From the NCBI RefSeq assembly GCF_014304815.1, contig NZ_CP047958.1, forward strand, positions 2,108,001-2,172,000: a DNA stretch of 64,000 nucleotides, read 5' to 3'. The notes beneath the pieces are model-generated. The model ran no database searches, was not told where the DNA came from, and was given only the letters and a program-made list of their open reading frames with translations. Below are positions 36,489-44,984 of the stretch, one piece after another. The first letter of the stretch is position 1. Every line of letters begins with the position of its first letter. Source of the stretch: Synechococcus sp. MIT S9220. Its GTDB lineage: Bacteria > Cyanobacteriota > Cyanobacteriia > PCC-6307 > Cyanobiaceae. Made by a program: the position numbers and the translations under genes.

Positions 36489-38093
36489 TTAAAGTATATC
36501 GCAATTGACAGGATTACTGGAATTAGTCTGTAACTCGCTTCGACCTCGGCGAAGCACCAATGCTCCGCCATGGCAATGAATTAGCTGATAGTCAAAGTCA
36601 GTCGTCAATATACGAACATAGTCTAGAATTTTGGCCTGCTGCTCTTTCTCTTTTTTGAAGACTGGTGCTAATGGTGAATAGTAGCCAGGGAATGTCACAA
36701 CATATTCAACTGACTTTTGCAGACCCTTCCTGTCTATAAATCGCACAGACTGCGGGAAGCGGATCAATTCTTCTCTCTGGGCTAAAAGTGGGAGCAACGG
36801 TGTATCCGCTGCAACGCTGACTCCTTTTGGAACCTTTGCAAGCGCTTTCTTAGCTGCCTCGCGTCTCTCCAACATTGTTTGAGGAGAAACGTACGCCCAA
36901 GGGACAAAACTATCGGGAATAATTGCCGACAAACTCCGATGAGGATTACCGACGACAGTAAGAACCAGGCAGAGGCTTAGAGCTCCTGTCCACAAAGGAC
37001 GACAACGTCGACGTTGCCATGCCTGTGGATGAGATTCCCACCACAGCACAGATCCCAGATAAAGGCCAGGAACAAGTGCCAATACATAACGCAAATTGAT
37101 TGCCAAAGCCGTCTGTCCTTGGGAAACCAAAGCAACAAACAACGGTCCTGAAACCAAAAGCGCTGCATCCACCGAGACAAGGGGGACGAAAAACAAAGGC
37201 AAGCTGAGTGCCAACAAGAATCCAAGCGTTGCAAAAGGTGGAGATACCAACGCGAGTAACACTGCAAAAGGACGGCGCAAAATAGTGATCAATACACTGA
37301 AAGTTCCTCCTGAAGGGTCATCGACTAGGTGACCAAATTTCTCCGTCAGAAAACGATCAGCCAGTGAAGAGTCAACTGATGGCTGAATCCAACCTGTTAC
37401 CAAGAGAACCCATGCAAATGAAGCAATCATCAAACCCAATCCCCACCAACGCACATCGGAACGACGCACCAACGCCCAGAAACCAAGGGAAAACAACAAA
37501 AGGCCACTGTCCTCGCGTACGAGCAACAAAAGAGAAGCCGAGATCAGCACCTGCCAAATTCGACGTTCAAGCAAGCCCTCGACCACCAAAAAACCCAACA
37601 AAGGCAACCAGATCAGGTCATGAAAATTTTCGAGAACAGGGCCAATCACAGCCCCACTTAGGAAATAAGCCAAAGTCAACCGTAAAGCGAGCTCTGCCGG
37701 CAAACGACGCGATGCAATGCGCCACAACAACAAACCAGCAACAGTGAGTGTCGACACCTGCACCAGTGGAAGTGCCAAGGCACCTAGTAATGCCACCAAC
37801 GGGGAAACCGCCAACGTCAAAAAATTGGCATGTTGACCAAGATGCAGATAATTCACCCAGGGCAACGCACCCCCAACCTGTACCGGCCCTGAAAGAACTG
37901 ATGAGAGACTGCTTTCAAATGGTCGACCTTGAGCTGTTGACCAAAGCTCTTGCAAAAACAGGGCTTGGTCATAACTGGCACTAAGACTCTCGAGGCGCCA
38001 AATCTGAAGAAGGAAAGTTAGAGCCCAGAAGCCCGAAGCAAGCCAAACGATGGATTTCCAATAATTGACTGAGTAGGAATCAGAGTTCTGCAT
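36489..38093 (-). CDS. DUF2079 membrane protein B
   Basis: A full-length member, 534 residues from the ATG at 38093 (TTG at 38099 possible). It has ATYDQALFLQEL-type family sequence (ASYDQALFLQELWSTAQGRPF), LHLGQHANFLTLAVSPLV, ENFHDLIWLPLLGFLVVEG and about 11 helices, then a soluble end. It is a close paralog of the protein at 38849-40498 across its length. Its base composition is clearly more AT-rich than that paralog and most of the window, so it may have been brought in or replaced by recombination with a lower-GC relative. Confidence 0.85.
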   Translation of the reverse strand: MQNSDSYSVNYWKSIVWLASGFWALTFLLQIWRLESLSASYDQALFLQELWSTAQGRPFESSLSSVLSGPVQVGGALPWVNYLHLGQHANFLTLAVSPLVALLGALALPLVQVSTLTVAGLLLWRIASRRLPAELALRLTLAYFLSGAVIGPVLENFHDLIWLPLLGFLVVEGLLERRIWQVLISASLLLLVREDSGLLLFSLGFWALVRRSDVRWWGLGLMIASFAWVLLVTGWIQPSVDSSLADRFLTEKFGHLVDDPSGGTFSVLITILRRPFAVLLALVSPPFATLGFLLALSLPLFFVPLVSVDAALLVSGPLFVALVSQGQTALAINLRYVLALVPGLYLGSVLWWESHPQAWQRRRCRPLWTGALSLCLVLTVVGNPHRSLSAIIPDSFVPWAYVSPQTMLERREAAKKALAKVPKGVSVAADTPLLPLLAQREELIRFPQSVRFIDRKGLQKSVEYVVTFPGYYSPLAPVFKKEKEQQAKILDYVRILTTDFDYQLIHCHGGALVLRRGRSELQTNSSNPVNCDIL

Positions 38094-38348
38094 CAGCAAG
38101 GTGAAAACACTTTAATCAAAACCAAATAATGGCAACAAGAATCAACCAATCATACCTCTATATTGCATTTCATAAAAAGTTTCGCCATCACGACCACCTA
38201 GAAACTACTCAATGAATCCTGCAAGTAATTATATGATTAGCATGGTCTCTGCATCAAGGGTAGGTGCTACGCAAGGCTGAACAGATACCCATAGTAGCAA
38301 TACTCACACCACCGACTTTTAGAGGAGTTAGATCAGCAAATAGCTCTT
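38094..38348. other. AT-rich intergenic region
   Basis: About 255 bp, markedly AT-rich against the rest of the window. No gene, hairpin with T run, or repeat is recognised. It presumably carries the promoter of DUF2079 B and debris of the duplicated segment. Confidence 0.4.
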
Positions 38349-38540
38349 TTAAAAGGTATTTCCATGGGGTAGAACTTCTTCAGGGAAGATGAAGGTTTCG
38401 TGCGGCTGGTCAGCCGTTGCCATCCAGGCACACAGACCTTCATTCAGAAGGATGTTCTTGGTGCAGAAGGTCTCAAATCGGGGATCTTGTGCATCGAGGA
38501 TTTTCTTTGATTCGATGGCCTTGCCGCAGGCGAGCGACAA
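38349..38540 (-). pseudogene. psbD 3'-end remnant
   Basis: The minus strand encodes a diverged copy of the last 50 or so residues of the D2 protein: [19 protein letters not shown], then [19 protein letters not shown], against the intact gene's [19 protein letters not shown] and [19 protein letters not shown]. The frame remains open but the rest of psbD is missing. It abuts the DUF2079 A remnant at about 38540, which marks a duplication junction. The true psbD is at 40571-41626. Confidence 0.85.
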
Positions 38541-38955
38541 GGCCAATCTCTCATAACAGGATGGTCAATTCTCTACTGGCTGGCATTGGCCAAATCTTTT
38601 TTCGTCACTGAGCCTTACCTAGAACGACTCTGCATGCGTAAGGACGGAACAGAAGCAATCAGCCTCGTGTCACTTGACGCGCTTGTACTGAGCACTAGCT
38701 AACCAGTGTCTCACTCAGCCAACGCTAGTGGCTTCTATTCCCAAGGATCAGCCTAGAAACACCCCTGGGAAACAACCACCGGACGGCCATGGTGCTGAAT
38801 CCCGATGATGCCGATTGGGGTTCAACCAGAACAATTCATACACAGTACTCAAGCAAGCGCATCGCAATGGCTGAAAATGCCGGAAGTGGTCTTCTGGCCT
38901 GGAACTCTGTCTGGCACCCGACGGAGCACAAGTGCCCCCGCTTCACAATGAATGA
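38541..38955 (+). pseudogene. Decayed 3' remnant of DUF2079 A
   Basis: Plus-strand sequence matching the last third of the gene at 34792-36207: [16 protein letters not shown] against SLIVGWAILCWLALAK, ATEAISLV-like and LNPDDADWGSTRTI against LNPDDAGWGSTKTI. It has in-frame stops (TAA after VLSTS, and TAG later) and a frame change, and no start. It overlaps the C-terminal end of the minus-strand DUF2079 C gene just as the intact copy overlaps the truncated one. Confidence 0.83.
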
Positions 38956-40498
38956 GCTTGTAATCGCCTTTGGCAAGCAATTCTTGAACCTGATCGCGAA
39001 TTTTGATCTGCACACGTCGCTCATGTTTGAAAACTGGCGCCAAGGGTGTGTAGTAACCGGGGAAAGTAACGACATAGTCCACTGAACGCACCGCACCCTT
39101 CCGATCCTTGAATTGCACTGAATTCGGGAAACGAATCAACTCTTCCCGCTGAGCTAAAAGCGGAAGCAAAGGTGTATCCGCTGAAACACTTGCCCCATCT
39201 GGCACATAGGCCACCGCCTTCAGTGCTGCTTCGCGTCGGTGGAGCATGGTCTTCGGTGGGACATGAATCCAGGGAACAAAGCTGTCAGGAATCACCGCAG
39301 AGAAACTTCGGTGAGGGTTACCAACAATTGTGAGAACAAGCCCGAGAGTCACCGCACCAGTCCAGACCATGCGCACTTGGCGCTGATGCCAGGCCAGTGG
39401 GTGCGCTTGCCACCACAACACGGCGCCCAGATAGAGGCCAGGCACAAGAGCCAGGACGTAGCGCAGCGTGACGGCAAGAGCGGTGCGTCCTTGCGAAACA
39501 AGGGCAACAAACAGTGGTGCTGAGACCAGCAACAGAGCATCCAGGGAAAGAAGAGGGATGAATAGCAGCGGCAACGTGAGGGCAAGCACGAAACCGAGCG
39601 TGGCGCCAGGCGGTGAAACAAGTGCCTGAAGTACCGCCAGGGGCTCACGGAGCATCGCGAGCATCAGGGCAACCGTGCCTCGAGACGGATCCTCGACAAG
39701 ATGACCAAACTTCTCTGCGAGGAAGCGATCAGCCAAAGAAGAATCCACAGCCGGTTGGATCCAACCTGTGATGAGCAAGACCCATCCCAACGATGCAAGC
39801 ATCAGAGCAACGCCCCAATAACGCTCACGGGGGCGGCGCATTAGGGCCCACAGACCCAGAGAGAACAGAACCAGGCCGCTGTCCTCGCGCACCAGCAACA
39901 GGAACACAGCTGACAGCAAAACCTGCCACTGACGTCGTTCCATCAGGCCTTCCACCACGAGGAAACCAAGCAGAGGAATCCAGATCAGATCGTGAAAATT
40001 CTCAATCGCAGGACCGAGAACGGCCCCACTGAGGAAGTAGGCCACTGTGATCCTGAAGGCGACCTCAGAATCCAAACGGCGTGATGCGATTCGCCAAAGC
40101 AGCAGCCCAGCAGCAGTGAGGGCCGAAACCTGAACGAAGGGCAAGGCCCAGCGACCCATCAAAACCACCAACGGGGAGACCGTCAGAGTCAAGAAATTCG
40201 CGTGCTGACCAAGGTGGAGGTAATTCACCGAGGGGAGTGCACCATCACTCGTCACAGCTCCGGAAAGCACCGAAGACAAACTGCTTTCGAACGGTCGTCC
40301 CTGGGACGTTGACCAAAGCTCCTGAAGAAACAGAGCCTGGTCATAAGTGGCGCTGAGGCTCTCAAGGCGCCAAATCTGAATGAGAAAAGTGACCACCCAA
40401 AAGCCGCTGGCGAGCAGCAGTACAGATCTGGGCCAACTCACAGACCTCAGAGCGGGAGCGCGCATCGGATAACGGCTTGGTTCGGGGAATAAGGCCAT
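38849..40498 (-). CDS. DUF2079 membrane protein C
   Basis: A full-length member with 549 residues; a start at 40465 is also possible. It carries the same motifs as copy B (TYDQALFLQELWS, HLGQHANFLTL, ENFHDLIWIPLLGFLVVEG) with about 11 helices, and a soluble end LIHCEAGALVLRR. Its GC content is like the surrounding genome, unlike copy B. It follows psbD and its terminator on the same strand. The last 300 or so bases are nearly identical to the truncated copy at 36101-36412. Function unknown, likely a membrane glycan enzyme. Confidence 0.86.
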   Translation of the reverse strand: MALFPEPSRYPMRAPALRSVSWPRSVLLLASGFWVVTFLIQIWRLESLSATYDQALFLQELWSTSQGRPFESSLSSVLSGAVTSDGALPSVNYLHLGQHANFLTLTVSPLVVLMGRWALPFVQVSALTAAGLLLWRIASRRLDSEVAFRITVAYFLSGAVLGPAIENFHDLIWIPLLGFLVVEGLMERRQWQVLLSAVFLLLVREDSGLVLFSLGLWALMRRPRERYWGVALMLASLGWVLLITGWIQPAVDSSLADRFLAEKFGHLVEDPSRGTVALMLAMLREPLAVLQALVSPPGATLGFVLALTLPLLFIPLLSLDALLLVSAPLFVALVSQGRTALAVTLRYVLALVPGLYLGAVLWWQAHPLAWHQRQVRMVWTGAVTLGLVLTIVGNPHRSFSAVIPDSFVPWIHVPPKTMLHRREAALKAVAYVPDGASVSADTPLLPLLAQREELIRFPNSVQFKDRKGAVRSVDYVVTFPGYYTPLAPVFKHERRVQIKIRDQVQELLAKGDYKLIHCEAGALVLRRVPDRVPGQKTTSGIFSHCDALA

Positions 40499-40513
40499 TC
40501 AAAACCGGCCAAT

Positions 40514-40542
40514 AAAAAAAGGATGCCCTTAGGCATCCTTTT
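40514..40542 (-). terminator. Rho-independent terminator of psbD
   Basis: AAAAGGATGCC pairs perfectly with GGCATCCTTTT around CTTA, with a run of seven T on the minus strand. It lies 29 bp past the psbD stop. Confidence 0.9.
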
Positions 40543-40570
40543 GACGATCGGAAGGATCAACGTCTTGGAA

Positions 40571-41626
40571 TCAGAGAGCGTTACCGCGAGGCAGAACCTC
40601 TTCAGGGAAGACGAAGTTTTCGTGCGGCTGGTCAGCCGGTGCCATCCAGGCACGCAGACCTTCATTCAGAAGGATGTTCTTGGTGTAGAAGGTCTCAAAT
40701 TCGGGATCTTCTGCAGCGCGGATTTCCTGTGACACGAAGTCATAGGCGCGCAGGTTGAGGGCCAAACCGATGATGCCGATGGAGCTGGTCCACAGACCCA
40801 TCACAGGCACGAACAGCATGAAGAAGTGCAGCCAGCGCTTGTTGGAGAAGGCGATACCAAAGATCTGACTCCAGAAGCGGTTGGCGGTGACCATCGAATA
40901 GGTCTCTTCTTCCTGGGTGGGCTCGAACGCCTTGAAGGTGTTGGCCTGCTCACCATCCTCAAACAAGGTGTTTTCCACCGTTGCACCGTGAATGGCGCAA
41001 AGCAGTGCACCGCCGAGGATGCCGGCGACGCCCATCATGTGGAAGGGGTTGAGGGTCCAGTTGTGGAAGCCCTGCAGGAAGAGGAGGAAGCGGAAGATCG
41101 CTGCCACACCGAAGGAGGGCGCGAAGAACCAGCTGCTCTGGCCGAGGGGGTACATCAGGAAGACACTGACGAACACCGCAATCGGGCCGGAGAAGGCGAT
41201 GGCGTTGTAAGGGCGGATGCCGACCAGACGGGCAATCTCGAACTGACGCAGCATGAAGCCGATCAGTGCGAAAGCACCGTGCAGTGCAACGAAGGCCCAG
41301 AGGCCGCCGAGCTGACACCAGCGAACGAAATCACCCTGGGCTTCAGGGCCCCAGAGCAACAGAAGGCTGTGACCCATCGCATCAGCGGGGGTGGACACAG
41401 CAGCAGTCAGGAAGTTGCAACCTTCCAGGTACGACGAGGCAATGCCGTGGGTGTACCAGGAGGTGACAAAGGTGGTGCCTGTGAGCCAGCCACCGATGGC
41501 CAAGTAGGCCGTTGGGAAGAGAAGAATGCCGGACCAGCCGACAAAAACGAAGCGGTCGCGCTTGAGCCAGTCATCGAGGACGTCAAACCATCCCCGCTGT
41601 GGCGCGCGTCCTACAGCGATCGTCAT
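40571..41626 (-). CDS. psbD: Photosystem II D2 protein
   Basis: Reaction-centre core subunit that binds P680, pheophytin, QA and non-haem iron. It has 351 residues. All the expected sequence is present: the [22 protein letters not shown] start, [77 protein letters not shown], and the [12 protein letters not shown] ending. psbC is not next to it, so this is the stand-alone copy; cyanobacteria usually have another in a psbDC operon. It has its own terminator. A perfect 12-bp palindrome, GCTTCATGAAGC, lies in the leader at 41634-41645. Confidence 0.97.
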   Translation of the reverse strand: MTIAVGRAPQRGWFDVLDDWLKRDRFVFVGWSGILLFPTAYLAIGGWLTGTTFVTSWYTHGIASSYLEGCNFLTAAVSTPADAMGHSLLLLWGPEAQGDFVRWCQLGGLWAFVALHGAFALIGFMLRQFEIARLVGIRPYNAIAFSGPIAVFVSVFLMYPLGQSSWFFAPSFGVAAIFRFLLFLQGFHNWTLNPFHMMGVAGILGGALLCAIHGATVENTLFEDGEQANTFKAFEPTQEEETYSMVTANRFWSQIFGIAFSNKRWLHFFMLFVPVMGLWTSSIGIIGLALNLRAYDFVSQEIRAAEDPEFETFYTKNILLNEGLRAWMAPADQPHENFVFPEEVLPRGNAL

Positions 41627-41782
41627 GAGGGGAGCTTCATGAAGCGTTACGTGACGAGCCTAGTTGGAGTCAGCGATTCTGTGGGCACTGATTCAGAAAA
41701 TGAGCGCGACATAAGTAGAAATGCCCATTACTACACCGCTGCCTTTCATTCGCGAAGATGAACGCAGTGAAGAGATCCAACC

Positions 41783-42046
41783 GTGTACGTGATTGAGCTG
41801 GCTCTGCGCATGAGCCCCATGCCCGTGTCCGTGCAGCGCAAGGAGCATGACGCTGCAGAGGGGCTCTATCAACAAGTGCGGACGGCCCTCGAGCAGGGGC
41901 AACCACGATTGCTCGAACTCACCTGCGAGAAGGTTGAAGGAAAACGGCTCAGTGTGCTGACCAGCGATTTGCTTGCGGTGCAGATTTACGAAAAAACAGC
42001 CGCAGCGGGTGGCAGCAAGCGCCCTGGCTTCTCTCTGGATGGCTGA
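41783..42046 (+). CDS. UPF0367 family protein
   Basis: An 87-residue soluble protein found across cyanobacteria and called UPF0367. Starting at a GTG, it reads [50 protein letters not shown], and [11 protein letters not shown], as in the family. Its function is not known. It is divergent from psbD with about 156 bp between, and lies 6 bp before the ABC ATPase gene, so the two probably form an operon. Confidence 0.85.
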   Translation: MYVIELALRMSPMPVSVQRKEHDAAEGLYQQVRTALEQGQPRLLELTCEKVEGKRLSVLTSDLLAVQIYEKTAAAGGSKRPGFSLDG

Positions 42047-42052
42047 ACCTGC

Positions 42053-42751
42053 ATGAGCTCGGATCAACAGACCGCGCGGGCAGGGCTGAGGTTCGAACGA
42101 GTGAGCTACAGCTGGCCCTGCGGCACAAAAGCTCTGGACCGCTGCAGTTTCGAGGTACCGGGCCCTGGACTTTGGATGCTCGTTGGCAGCAATGGCAGCG
42201 GCAAAAGCACCTTGTTCAGAATGATCAGCGGCCTGATCAGTCCTCAGTCGGGCCTTGTTTGCCATCACCTAAGACCAGCCCTGGTCTTCCAGAATCCAGA
42301 CCATCAGTTGTTATTACCCAGCTGCGGCAGCGAGCTTCTGCTCAATCTGCCTCTCGGCTTGAGCCGTCATGAACAACGGCACAGAATCCATCGACTGATG
42401 GAGCAGGTCGGGCTTGCAGGGATGGCGGGCCGTCCGATTCACACCCTGAGCGGAGGGCAGAAGCAACGCCTGGCCATCGCCGGCGCGCTGGCCAGTGAAG
42501 CAACACTTCTGCTTCTCGATGAGCCAACAGCTCTGCTGGATCCCACCAGTCAGTCAGCCATCTTGAGCACGGTCCAACAGCTCTGCCACCGTTCCAGCTC
42601 TCCGTTAACAGCTCTCTGGATCACCCACCGACTAGGCGAGCTGGACCATGCTGATGGAGCTGCCCGGATGGAGCGAGGACGAGTCGGGGGATGGCAGAAC
42701 GGTCCAGCGCTGCGAAGACGACTTGAACCCCTTGCCGGACGGCATGGCTGA
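42053..42751 (+). CDS. ABC transporter ATP-binding protein, ECF type
   Basis: A 232-residue ATPase. Walker A GSNGSGKST is at 45-53, a Q-loop in FQNPDHQLLLP (typical of energy-coupling factor ATPases), signature LSGGQKQR at 133-140, Walker B LLLLDEPT at 153-160, and the H-loop in WITHRL. No EcfT or substrate-binding S component is next to it, so the substrate (a vitamin or metal ion) is unknown. Confidence 0.86.
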   Translation: MSSDQQTARAGLRFERVSYSWPCGTKALDRCSFEVPGPGLWMLVGSNGSGKSTLFRMISGLISPQSGLVCHHLRPALVFQNPDHQLLLPSCGSELLLNLPLGLSRHEQRHRIHRLMEQVGLAGMAGRPIHTLSGGQKQRLAIAGALASEATLLLLDEPTALLDPTSQSAILSTVQQLCHRSSSPLTALWITHRLGELDHADGAARMERGRVGGWQNGPALRRRLEPLAGRHG

Positions 42752-42774
42752 GGGGTAGGTTCTCCACGTCACAT

Positions 42775-42846
42775 TCCTCGGTAGCTCAGCGGTAGAGCGG
42801 TCGACTGTTAATCGATTGGTCGCAGGTTCGAATCCCGCCCGGGGAG
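42775..42846 (+). tRNA. tRNA-Asn (anticodon GTT)
   Basis: A complete cloverleaf of 72 bases. The acceptor arm TCCTCGG pairs with CCGGGGA (one G-T pair), the discriminator is G, the D arm has GTAGCTCAGCGGTAGAGC, the anticodon loop CTGTTAA gives GTT at 42807-42809, and the T arm has GGTTCGAATCC. The CCA end is not encoded. A strong terminator follows. Confidence 0.95.
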
Positions 42847-42860
42847 TTTTGATCAACTTC

Positions 42861-42896
42861 ATCACCACAACTCGGCGAGTTGTGGTGATTTTTTTT
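42861..42896 (+). terminator. Rho-independent terminator after tRNA-Asn
   Basis: A 13-bp perfect stem (ATCACCACAACTC with GAGTTGTGGTGAT, loop GGC) followed by eight T. It lies 14 bases beyond the tRNA. Confidence 0.93.
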
Positions 42897-43209
42897 GAAT
42901 CAATCTCAGGGACTATCGCCAGGCTGAACAGCTGAACGTCGAAAAAGCTGAATTGATGCCTTGGGAAATGCCTTGAAAAAAGGAATTTCCTTAACAGTTG
43001 CCCCCCGAAACCGAAGACTTTCTGTAGAGGCCGGACCTCCAACCCGAGTCGAAGTAAGCCAAAAACCTAGTGGCAGCAGCAGTTCTGAACCAAGAGATCC
43101 TGTTCACTCCCTTTAAGGACATCAATGCAAGCCACAAAGAACCTTGAGAGAATCTGTCAAGCAATGACGCGGCATACCCTCGTCCACCTTTTCCTCCGCT
43201 GCTCTGTCG
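42897..43209. other. Intergenic region upstream of rpaA
   Basis: About 313 bp between the tRNA terminator and rpaA. It holds a short direct repeat (ATGCCTTG, near 42955-42974) and a small palindrome (AAGGAATTTCCTT). No coding region or known RNA motif is recognised. A long leader or the rpaA promoter is expected here. Confidence 0.4.
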
Positions 43210-44007
43210 ATGAAGCCCTGCATCCTGCTAATCGAAGACGACCGGGACATGCGCGAACTGGTGAGTGGTCACCTTGAGCACAGTGGCTTCGACGTGCAAA
43301 GCGCCGACGATGGAATCAAAGGCCAGGCACTGGCGCTGCAGTACAGCCCAGATCTGATTCTGCTGGATCTGATGTTGCCCAAAGTCGATGGGCTCACCCT
43401 CTGTCAACGTCTTCGACGCGATGAGCGCACAGCGGCCATCCCGATCCTGATGCTCACGGCCCTGGGTGGAACCAAAGACAAAGTCAGTGGCTTCAATTCC
43501 GGAGCTGATGACTACTTGACCAAGCCCTTCGACCTGGAGGAGCTGCAAGTCAGGGTCAAGGCGTTGTTGCGCCGCAGCGATCGTGCACCGGTTGGAACAA
43601 GCAGCAACCATCACGAAATCCTCAGTTACGGTCCACTGACCTTGGTACCGGAACGGTTTGAGGCGATCTGGTTCGACCGACCTGTACGCCTCACGCACCT
43701 CGAATTTGAACTGCTGCACTGCCTGTTGCAGCGTCATGGTCAGACCGTCGCCCCCTCTCTCATTCTCAAAGAAGTCTGGGGATACGAGCCTGACGATGAC
43801 ATCGAAACCATCCGAGTGCATGTGCGCCACTTGCGCACCAAACTGGAGCCTGATCCGCGCAAACCGCGCTTCATCAAAACGGTTTACGGAGCCGGTTATT
43901 GCCTAGAGCTTCCGACTGGAGCTCAGCTTGAAGGTCTGCAAGACGTTTTGGCTCAGGCGCGCCAAGACCGTGAACAAAAAGATCAGGAGAGTCGCGCAAG
44001 CGCTTGA
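43210..44007 (+). CDS. rpaA: Response regulator RpaA
   Basis: OmpR-type transcription regulator that carries the output of the KaiC/SasA clock and affects phycobilisome association. It has 265 residues. The receiver domain has acidic D10/D11 and phospho-acceptor D53 in [13 protein letters not shown], then [14 protein letters not shown]. The winged-helix DNA-binding domain has [36 protein letters not shown] and [41 protein letters not shown], characteristic of RpaA. A C-terminal charged tail is added. The cognate kinase sasA is not in the window. Upstream lies a 313-bp gap. Confidence 0.92.
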   Translation: MKPCILLIEDDRDMRELVSGHLEHSGFDVQSADDGIKGQALALQYSPDLILLDLMLPKVDGLTLCQRLRRDERTAAIPILMLTALGGTKDKVSGFNSGADDYLTKPFDLEELQVRVKALLRRSDRAPVGTSSNHHEILSYGPLTLVPERFEAIWFDRPVRLTHLEFELLHCLLQRHGQTVAPSLILKEVWGYEPDDDIETIRVHVRHLRTKLEPDPRKPRFIKTVYGAGYCLELPTGAQLEGLQDVLAQARQDREQKDQESRASA

Positions 44008-44018
44008 CCAGACATTGA

Positions 44019-44984
44019 TCAAGTTTCAATCAAATTGAGTAGCGCAACCTCCCAGGCCAGCCTGGGTTGAACAAACGACAAAAGATGCTGGCGCAAACGA
44101 TCCAGCCTCTGCAAACGCTCAGGCTGACTGGATGCATTCCAGAGATGGTGCTGCCACCAGTTGATCATCCAGAGCTGCTGATCTCCTTCCAGCTGCTCTG
44201 TGACATCTCGCGCCAAGCCCAGAGCTTGCAAAGGCGTTGCGGGAAGGGTCTGGAGTCTTTGTCTGAGCTCTTCAGGAATGCTGGACCACATCCGCACGTG
44301 GTCCAGCAAAGCCCCAGGCGATCCACCAGCCAGGGCCAGGAGCTCTGGATGACTGGCCGCCAGGCCGAGTGCTTGCTCCCCTTGTCCTTCAGGCAATTGC
44401 GCCAGCACTGAACGCATGCACTCCTCGCTAAGGCGTGTAAAACGGATCTGCTGACATCGCGATCGGATGGTGGTCAGGAGTCGTTCCGGTGCAGCAGATA
44501 ACAGGATCAATAGCCCATGCCCTGGCTCTTCAAGGGTCTTCAGCAGTGCGTTGGCGGCTCCCTCCGCCATGGCCTCAGGTTGTTCAAGAATCACCAAACC
44601 TCTCGGTGACTGCAAAGGCTGGCGGGCCAGAAATCTGCTTAGCTCTCGGATCTGCTCCAAGCGCACCTGCGGAGGAGTCCGCTTGCTCACGCCCAGTGAC
44701 TCGGCTTCCGATCGTGGGATCAGACGACCCTGATGGTTGTAGGTGGGCTCCACCCAAAGCAAGTCGGGATGGTTGCGTTCTTCAAGACGCCGGCGTTCGC
44801 GCGGAGTGGAGTGACCTCCGCCCAACAAACCTTCCAGGAAACGGAGCGCTGCAAGACGTCGTCCCACCCCATCAGGGCCACTGAACAAATAGGCGGGAGC
44901 CAGTCGGCGGTTCTCCAGAGCCGCAACAAGGAGCCGTTGCGCCAGCGGCTGCCCCTGTAACTCGCCGAACAACATCTCAGTCAC
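44019..44984 (-). CDS. holB: DNA polymerase III delta' subunit
   Basis: Clamp-loader subunit. From a GTG at 44984 it has about 321 residues; ATG at 44975 is also possible. LFGELQGQPLAQRLLVAALENRRLAPAYLFSGPDGVGRR starts the AAA+ domain; the P-loop lysine is replaced by R (GPDGVGRR), as expected for a delta' that does not hydrolyse ATP. EQIRELSRFLARQPLQSPRGLVILEQPEAMAEGAANALLKTLEEPGHG is the family hallmark. The start overlaps the tmk stop, suggesting coupling. It is convergent with rpaA, 11 bp apart. Confidence 0.9.
   Translation of the reverse strand: MTEMLFGELQGQPLAQRLLVAALENRRLAPAYLFSGPDGVGRRLAALRFLEGLLGGGHSTPRERRRLEERNHPDLLWVEPTYNHQGRLIPRSEAESLGVSKRTPPQVRLEQIRELSRFLARQPLQSPRGLVILEQPEAMAEGAANALLKTLEEPGHGLLILLSAAPERLLTTIRSRCQQIRFTRLSEECMRSVLAQLPEGQGEQALGLAASHPELLALAGGSPGALLDHVRMWSSIPEELRQRLQTLPATPLQALGLARDVTEQLEGDQQLWMINWWQHHLWNASSQPERLQRLDRLRQHLLSFVQPRLAWEVALLNLIET

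Noticed and set aside
35800-41626. Insertion sequence or phage element as cause of the DUF2079 rearrangement
   Set aside because: No transposase, integrase, terminal repeats or target-site duplication were seen; tandem duplication explains the pattern without one.
41634-41645. Perfect 12-bp palindrome GCTTCATGAAGC in the psbD leader
   Set aside because: It has no loop for an RNA hairpin and does not match a known regulator site; too short to claim, though noted under psbD.
40826-41761. A 311-codon open frame antisense to psbD
   Set aside because: It lies opposite a highly conserved gene with biased codons; its product is low-complexity (rich in E, A, G, Q) with no family features. It is a composition artefact.
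41627-41782. Search for an RpaB HLR1 site in the psbD/UPF0367 divergent region
   Set aside because: No pair of TTACA-type repeats with the right spacing was found by eye.
42940-43000. Short AAGGAATTTCCTT palindrome and direct repeat before rpaA as a Yfr-type sRNA
   Set aside because: No known Yfr consensus beyond a few bases, and no terminator with T run follows.
42632-43042. A 136-codon minus-strand frame crossing the tRNA-Asn gene
   Set aside because: Its middle reads AGFEPATNRL-like sequence, the well-known false protein from translating a tRNA backwards; it also crosses a terminator.
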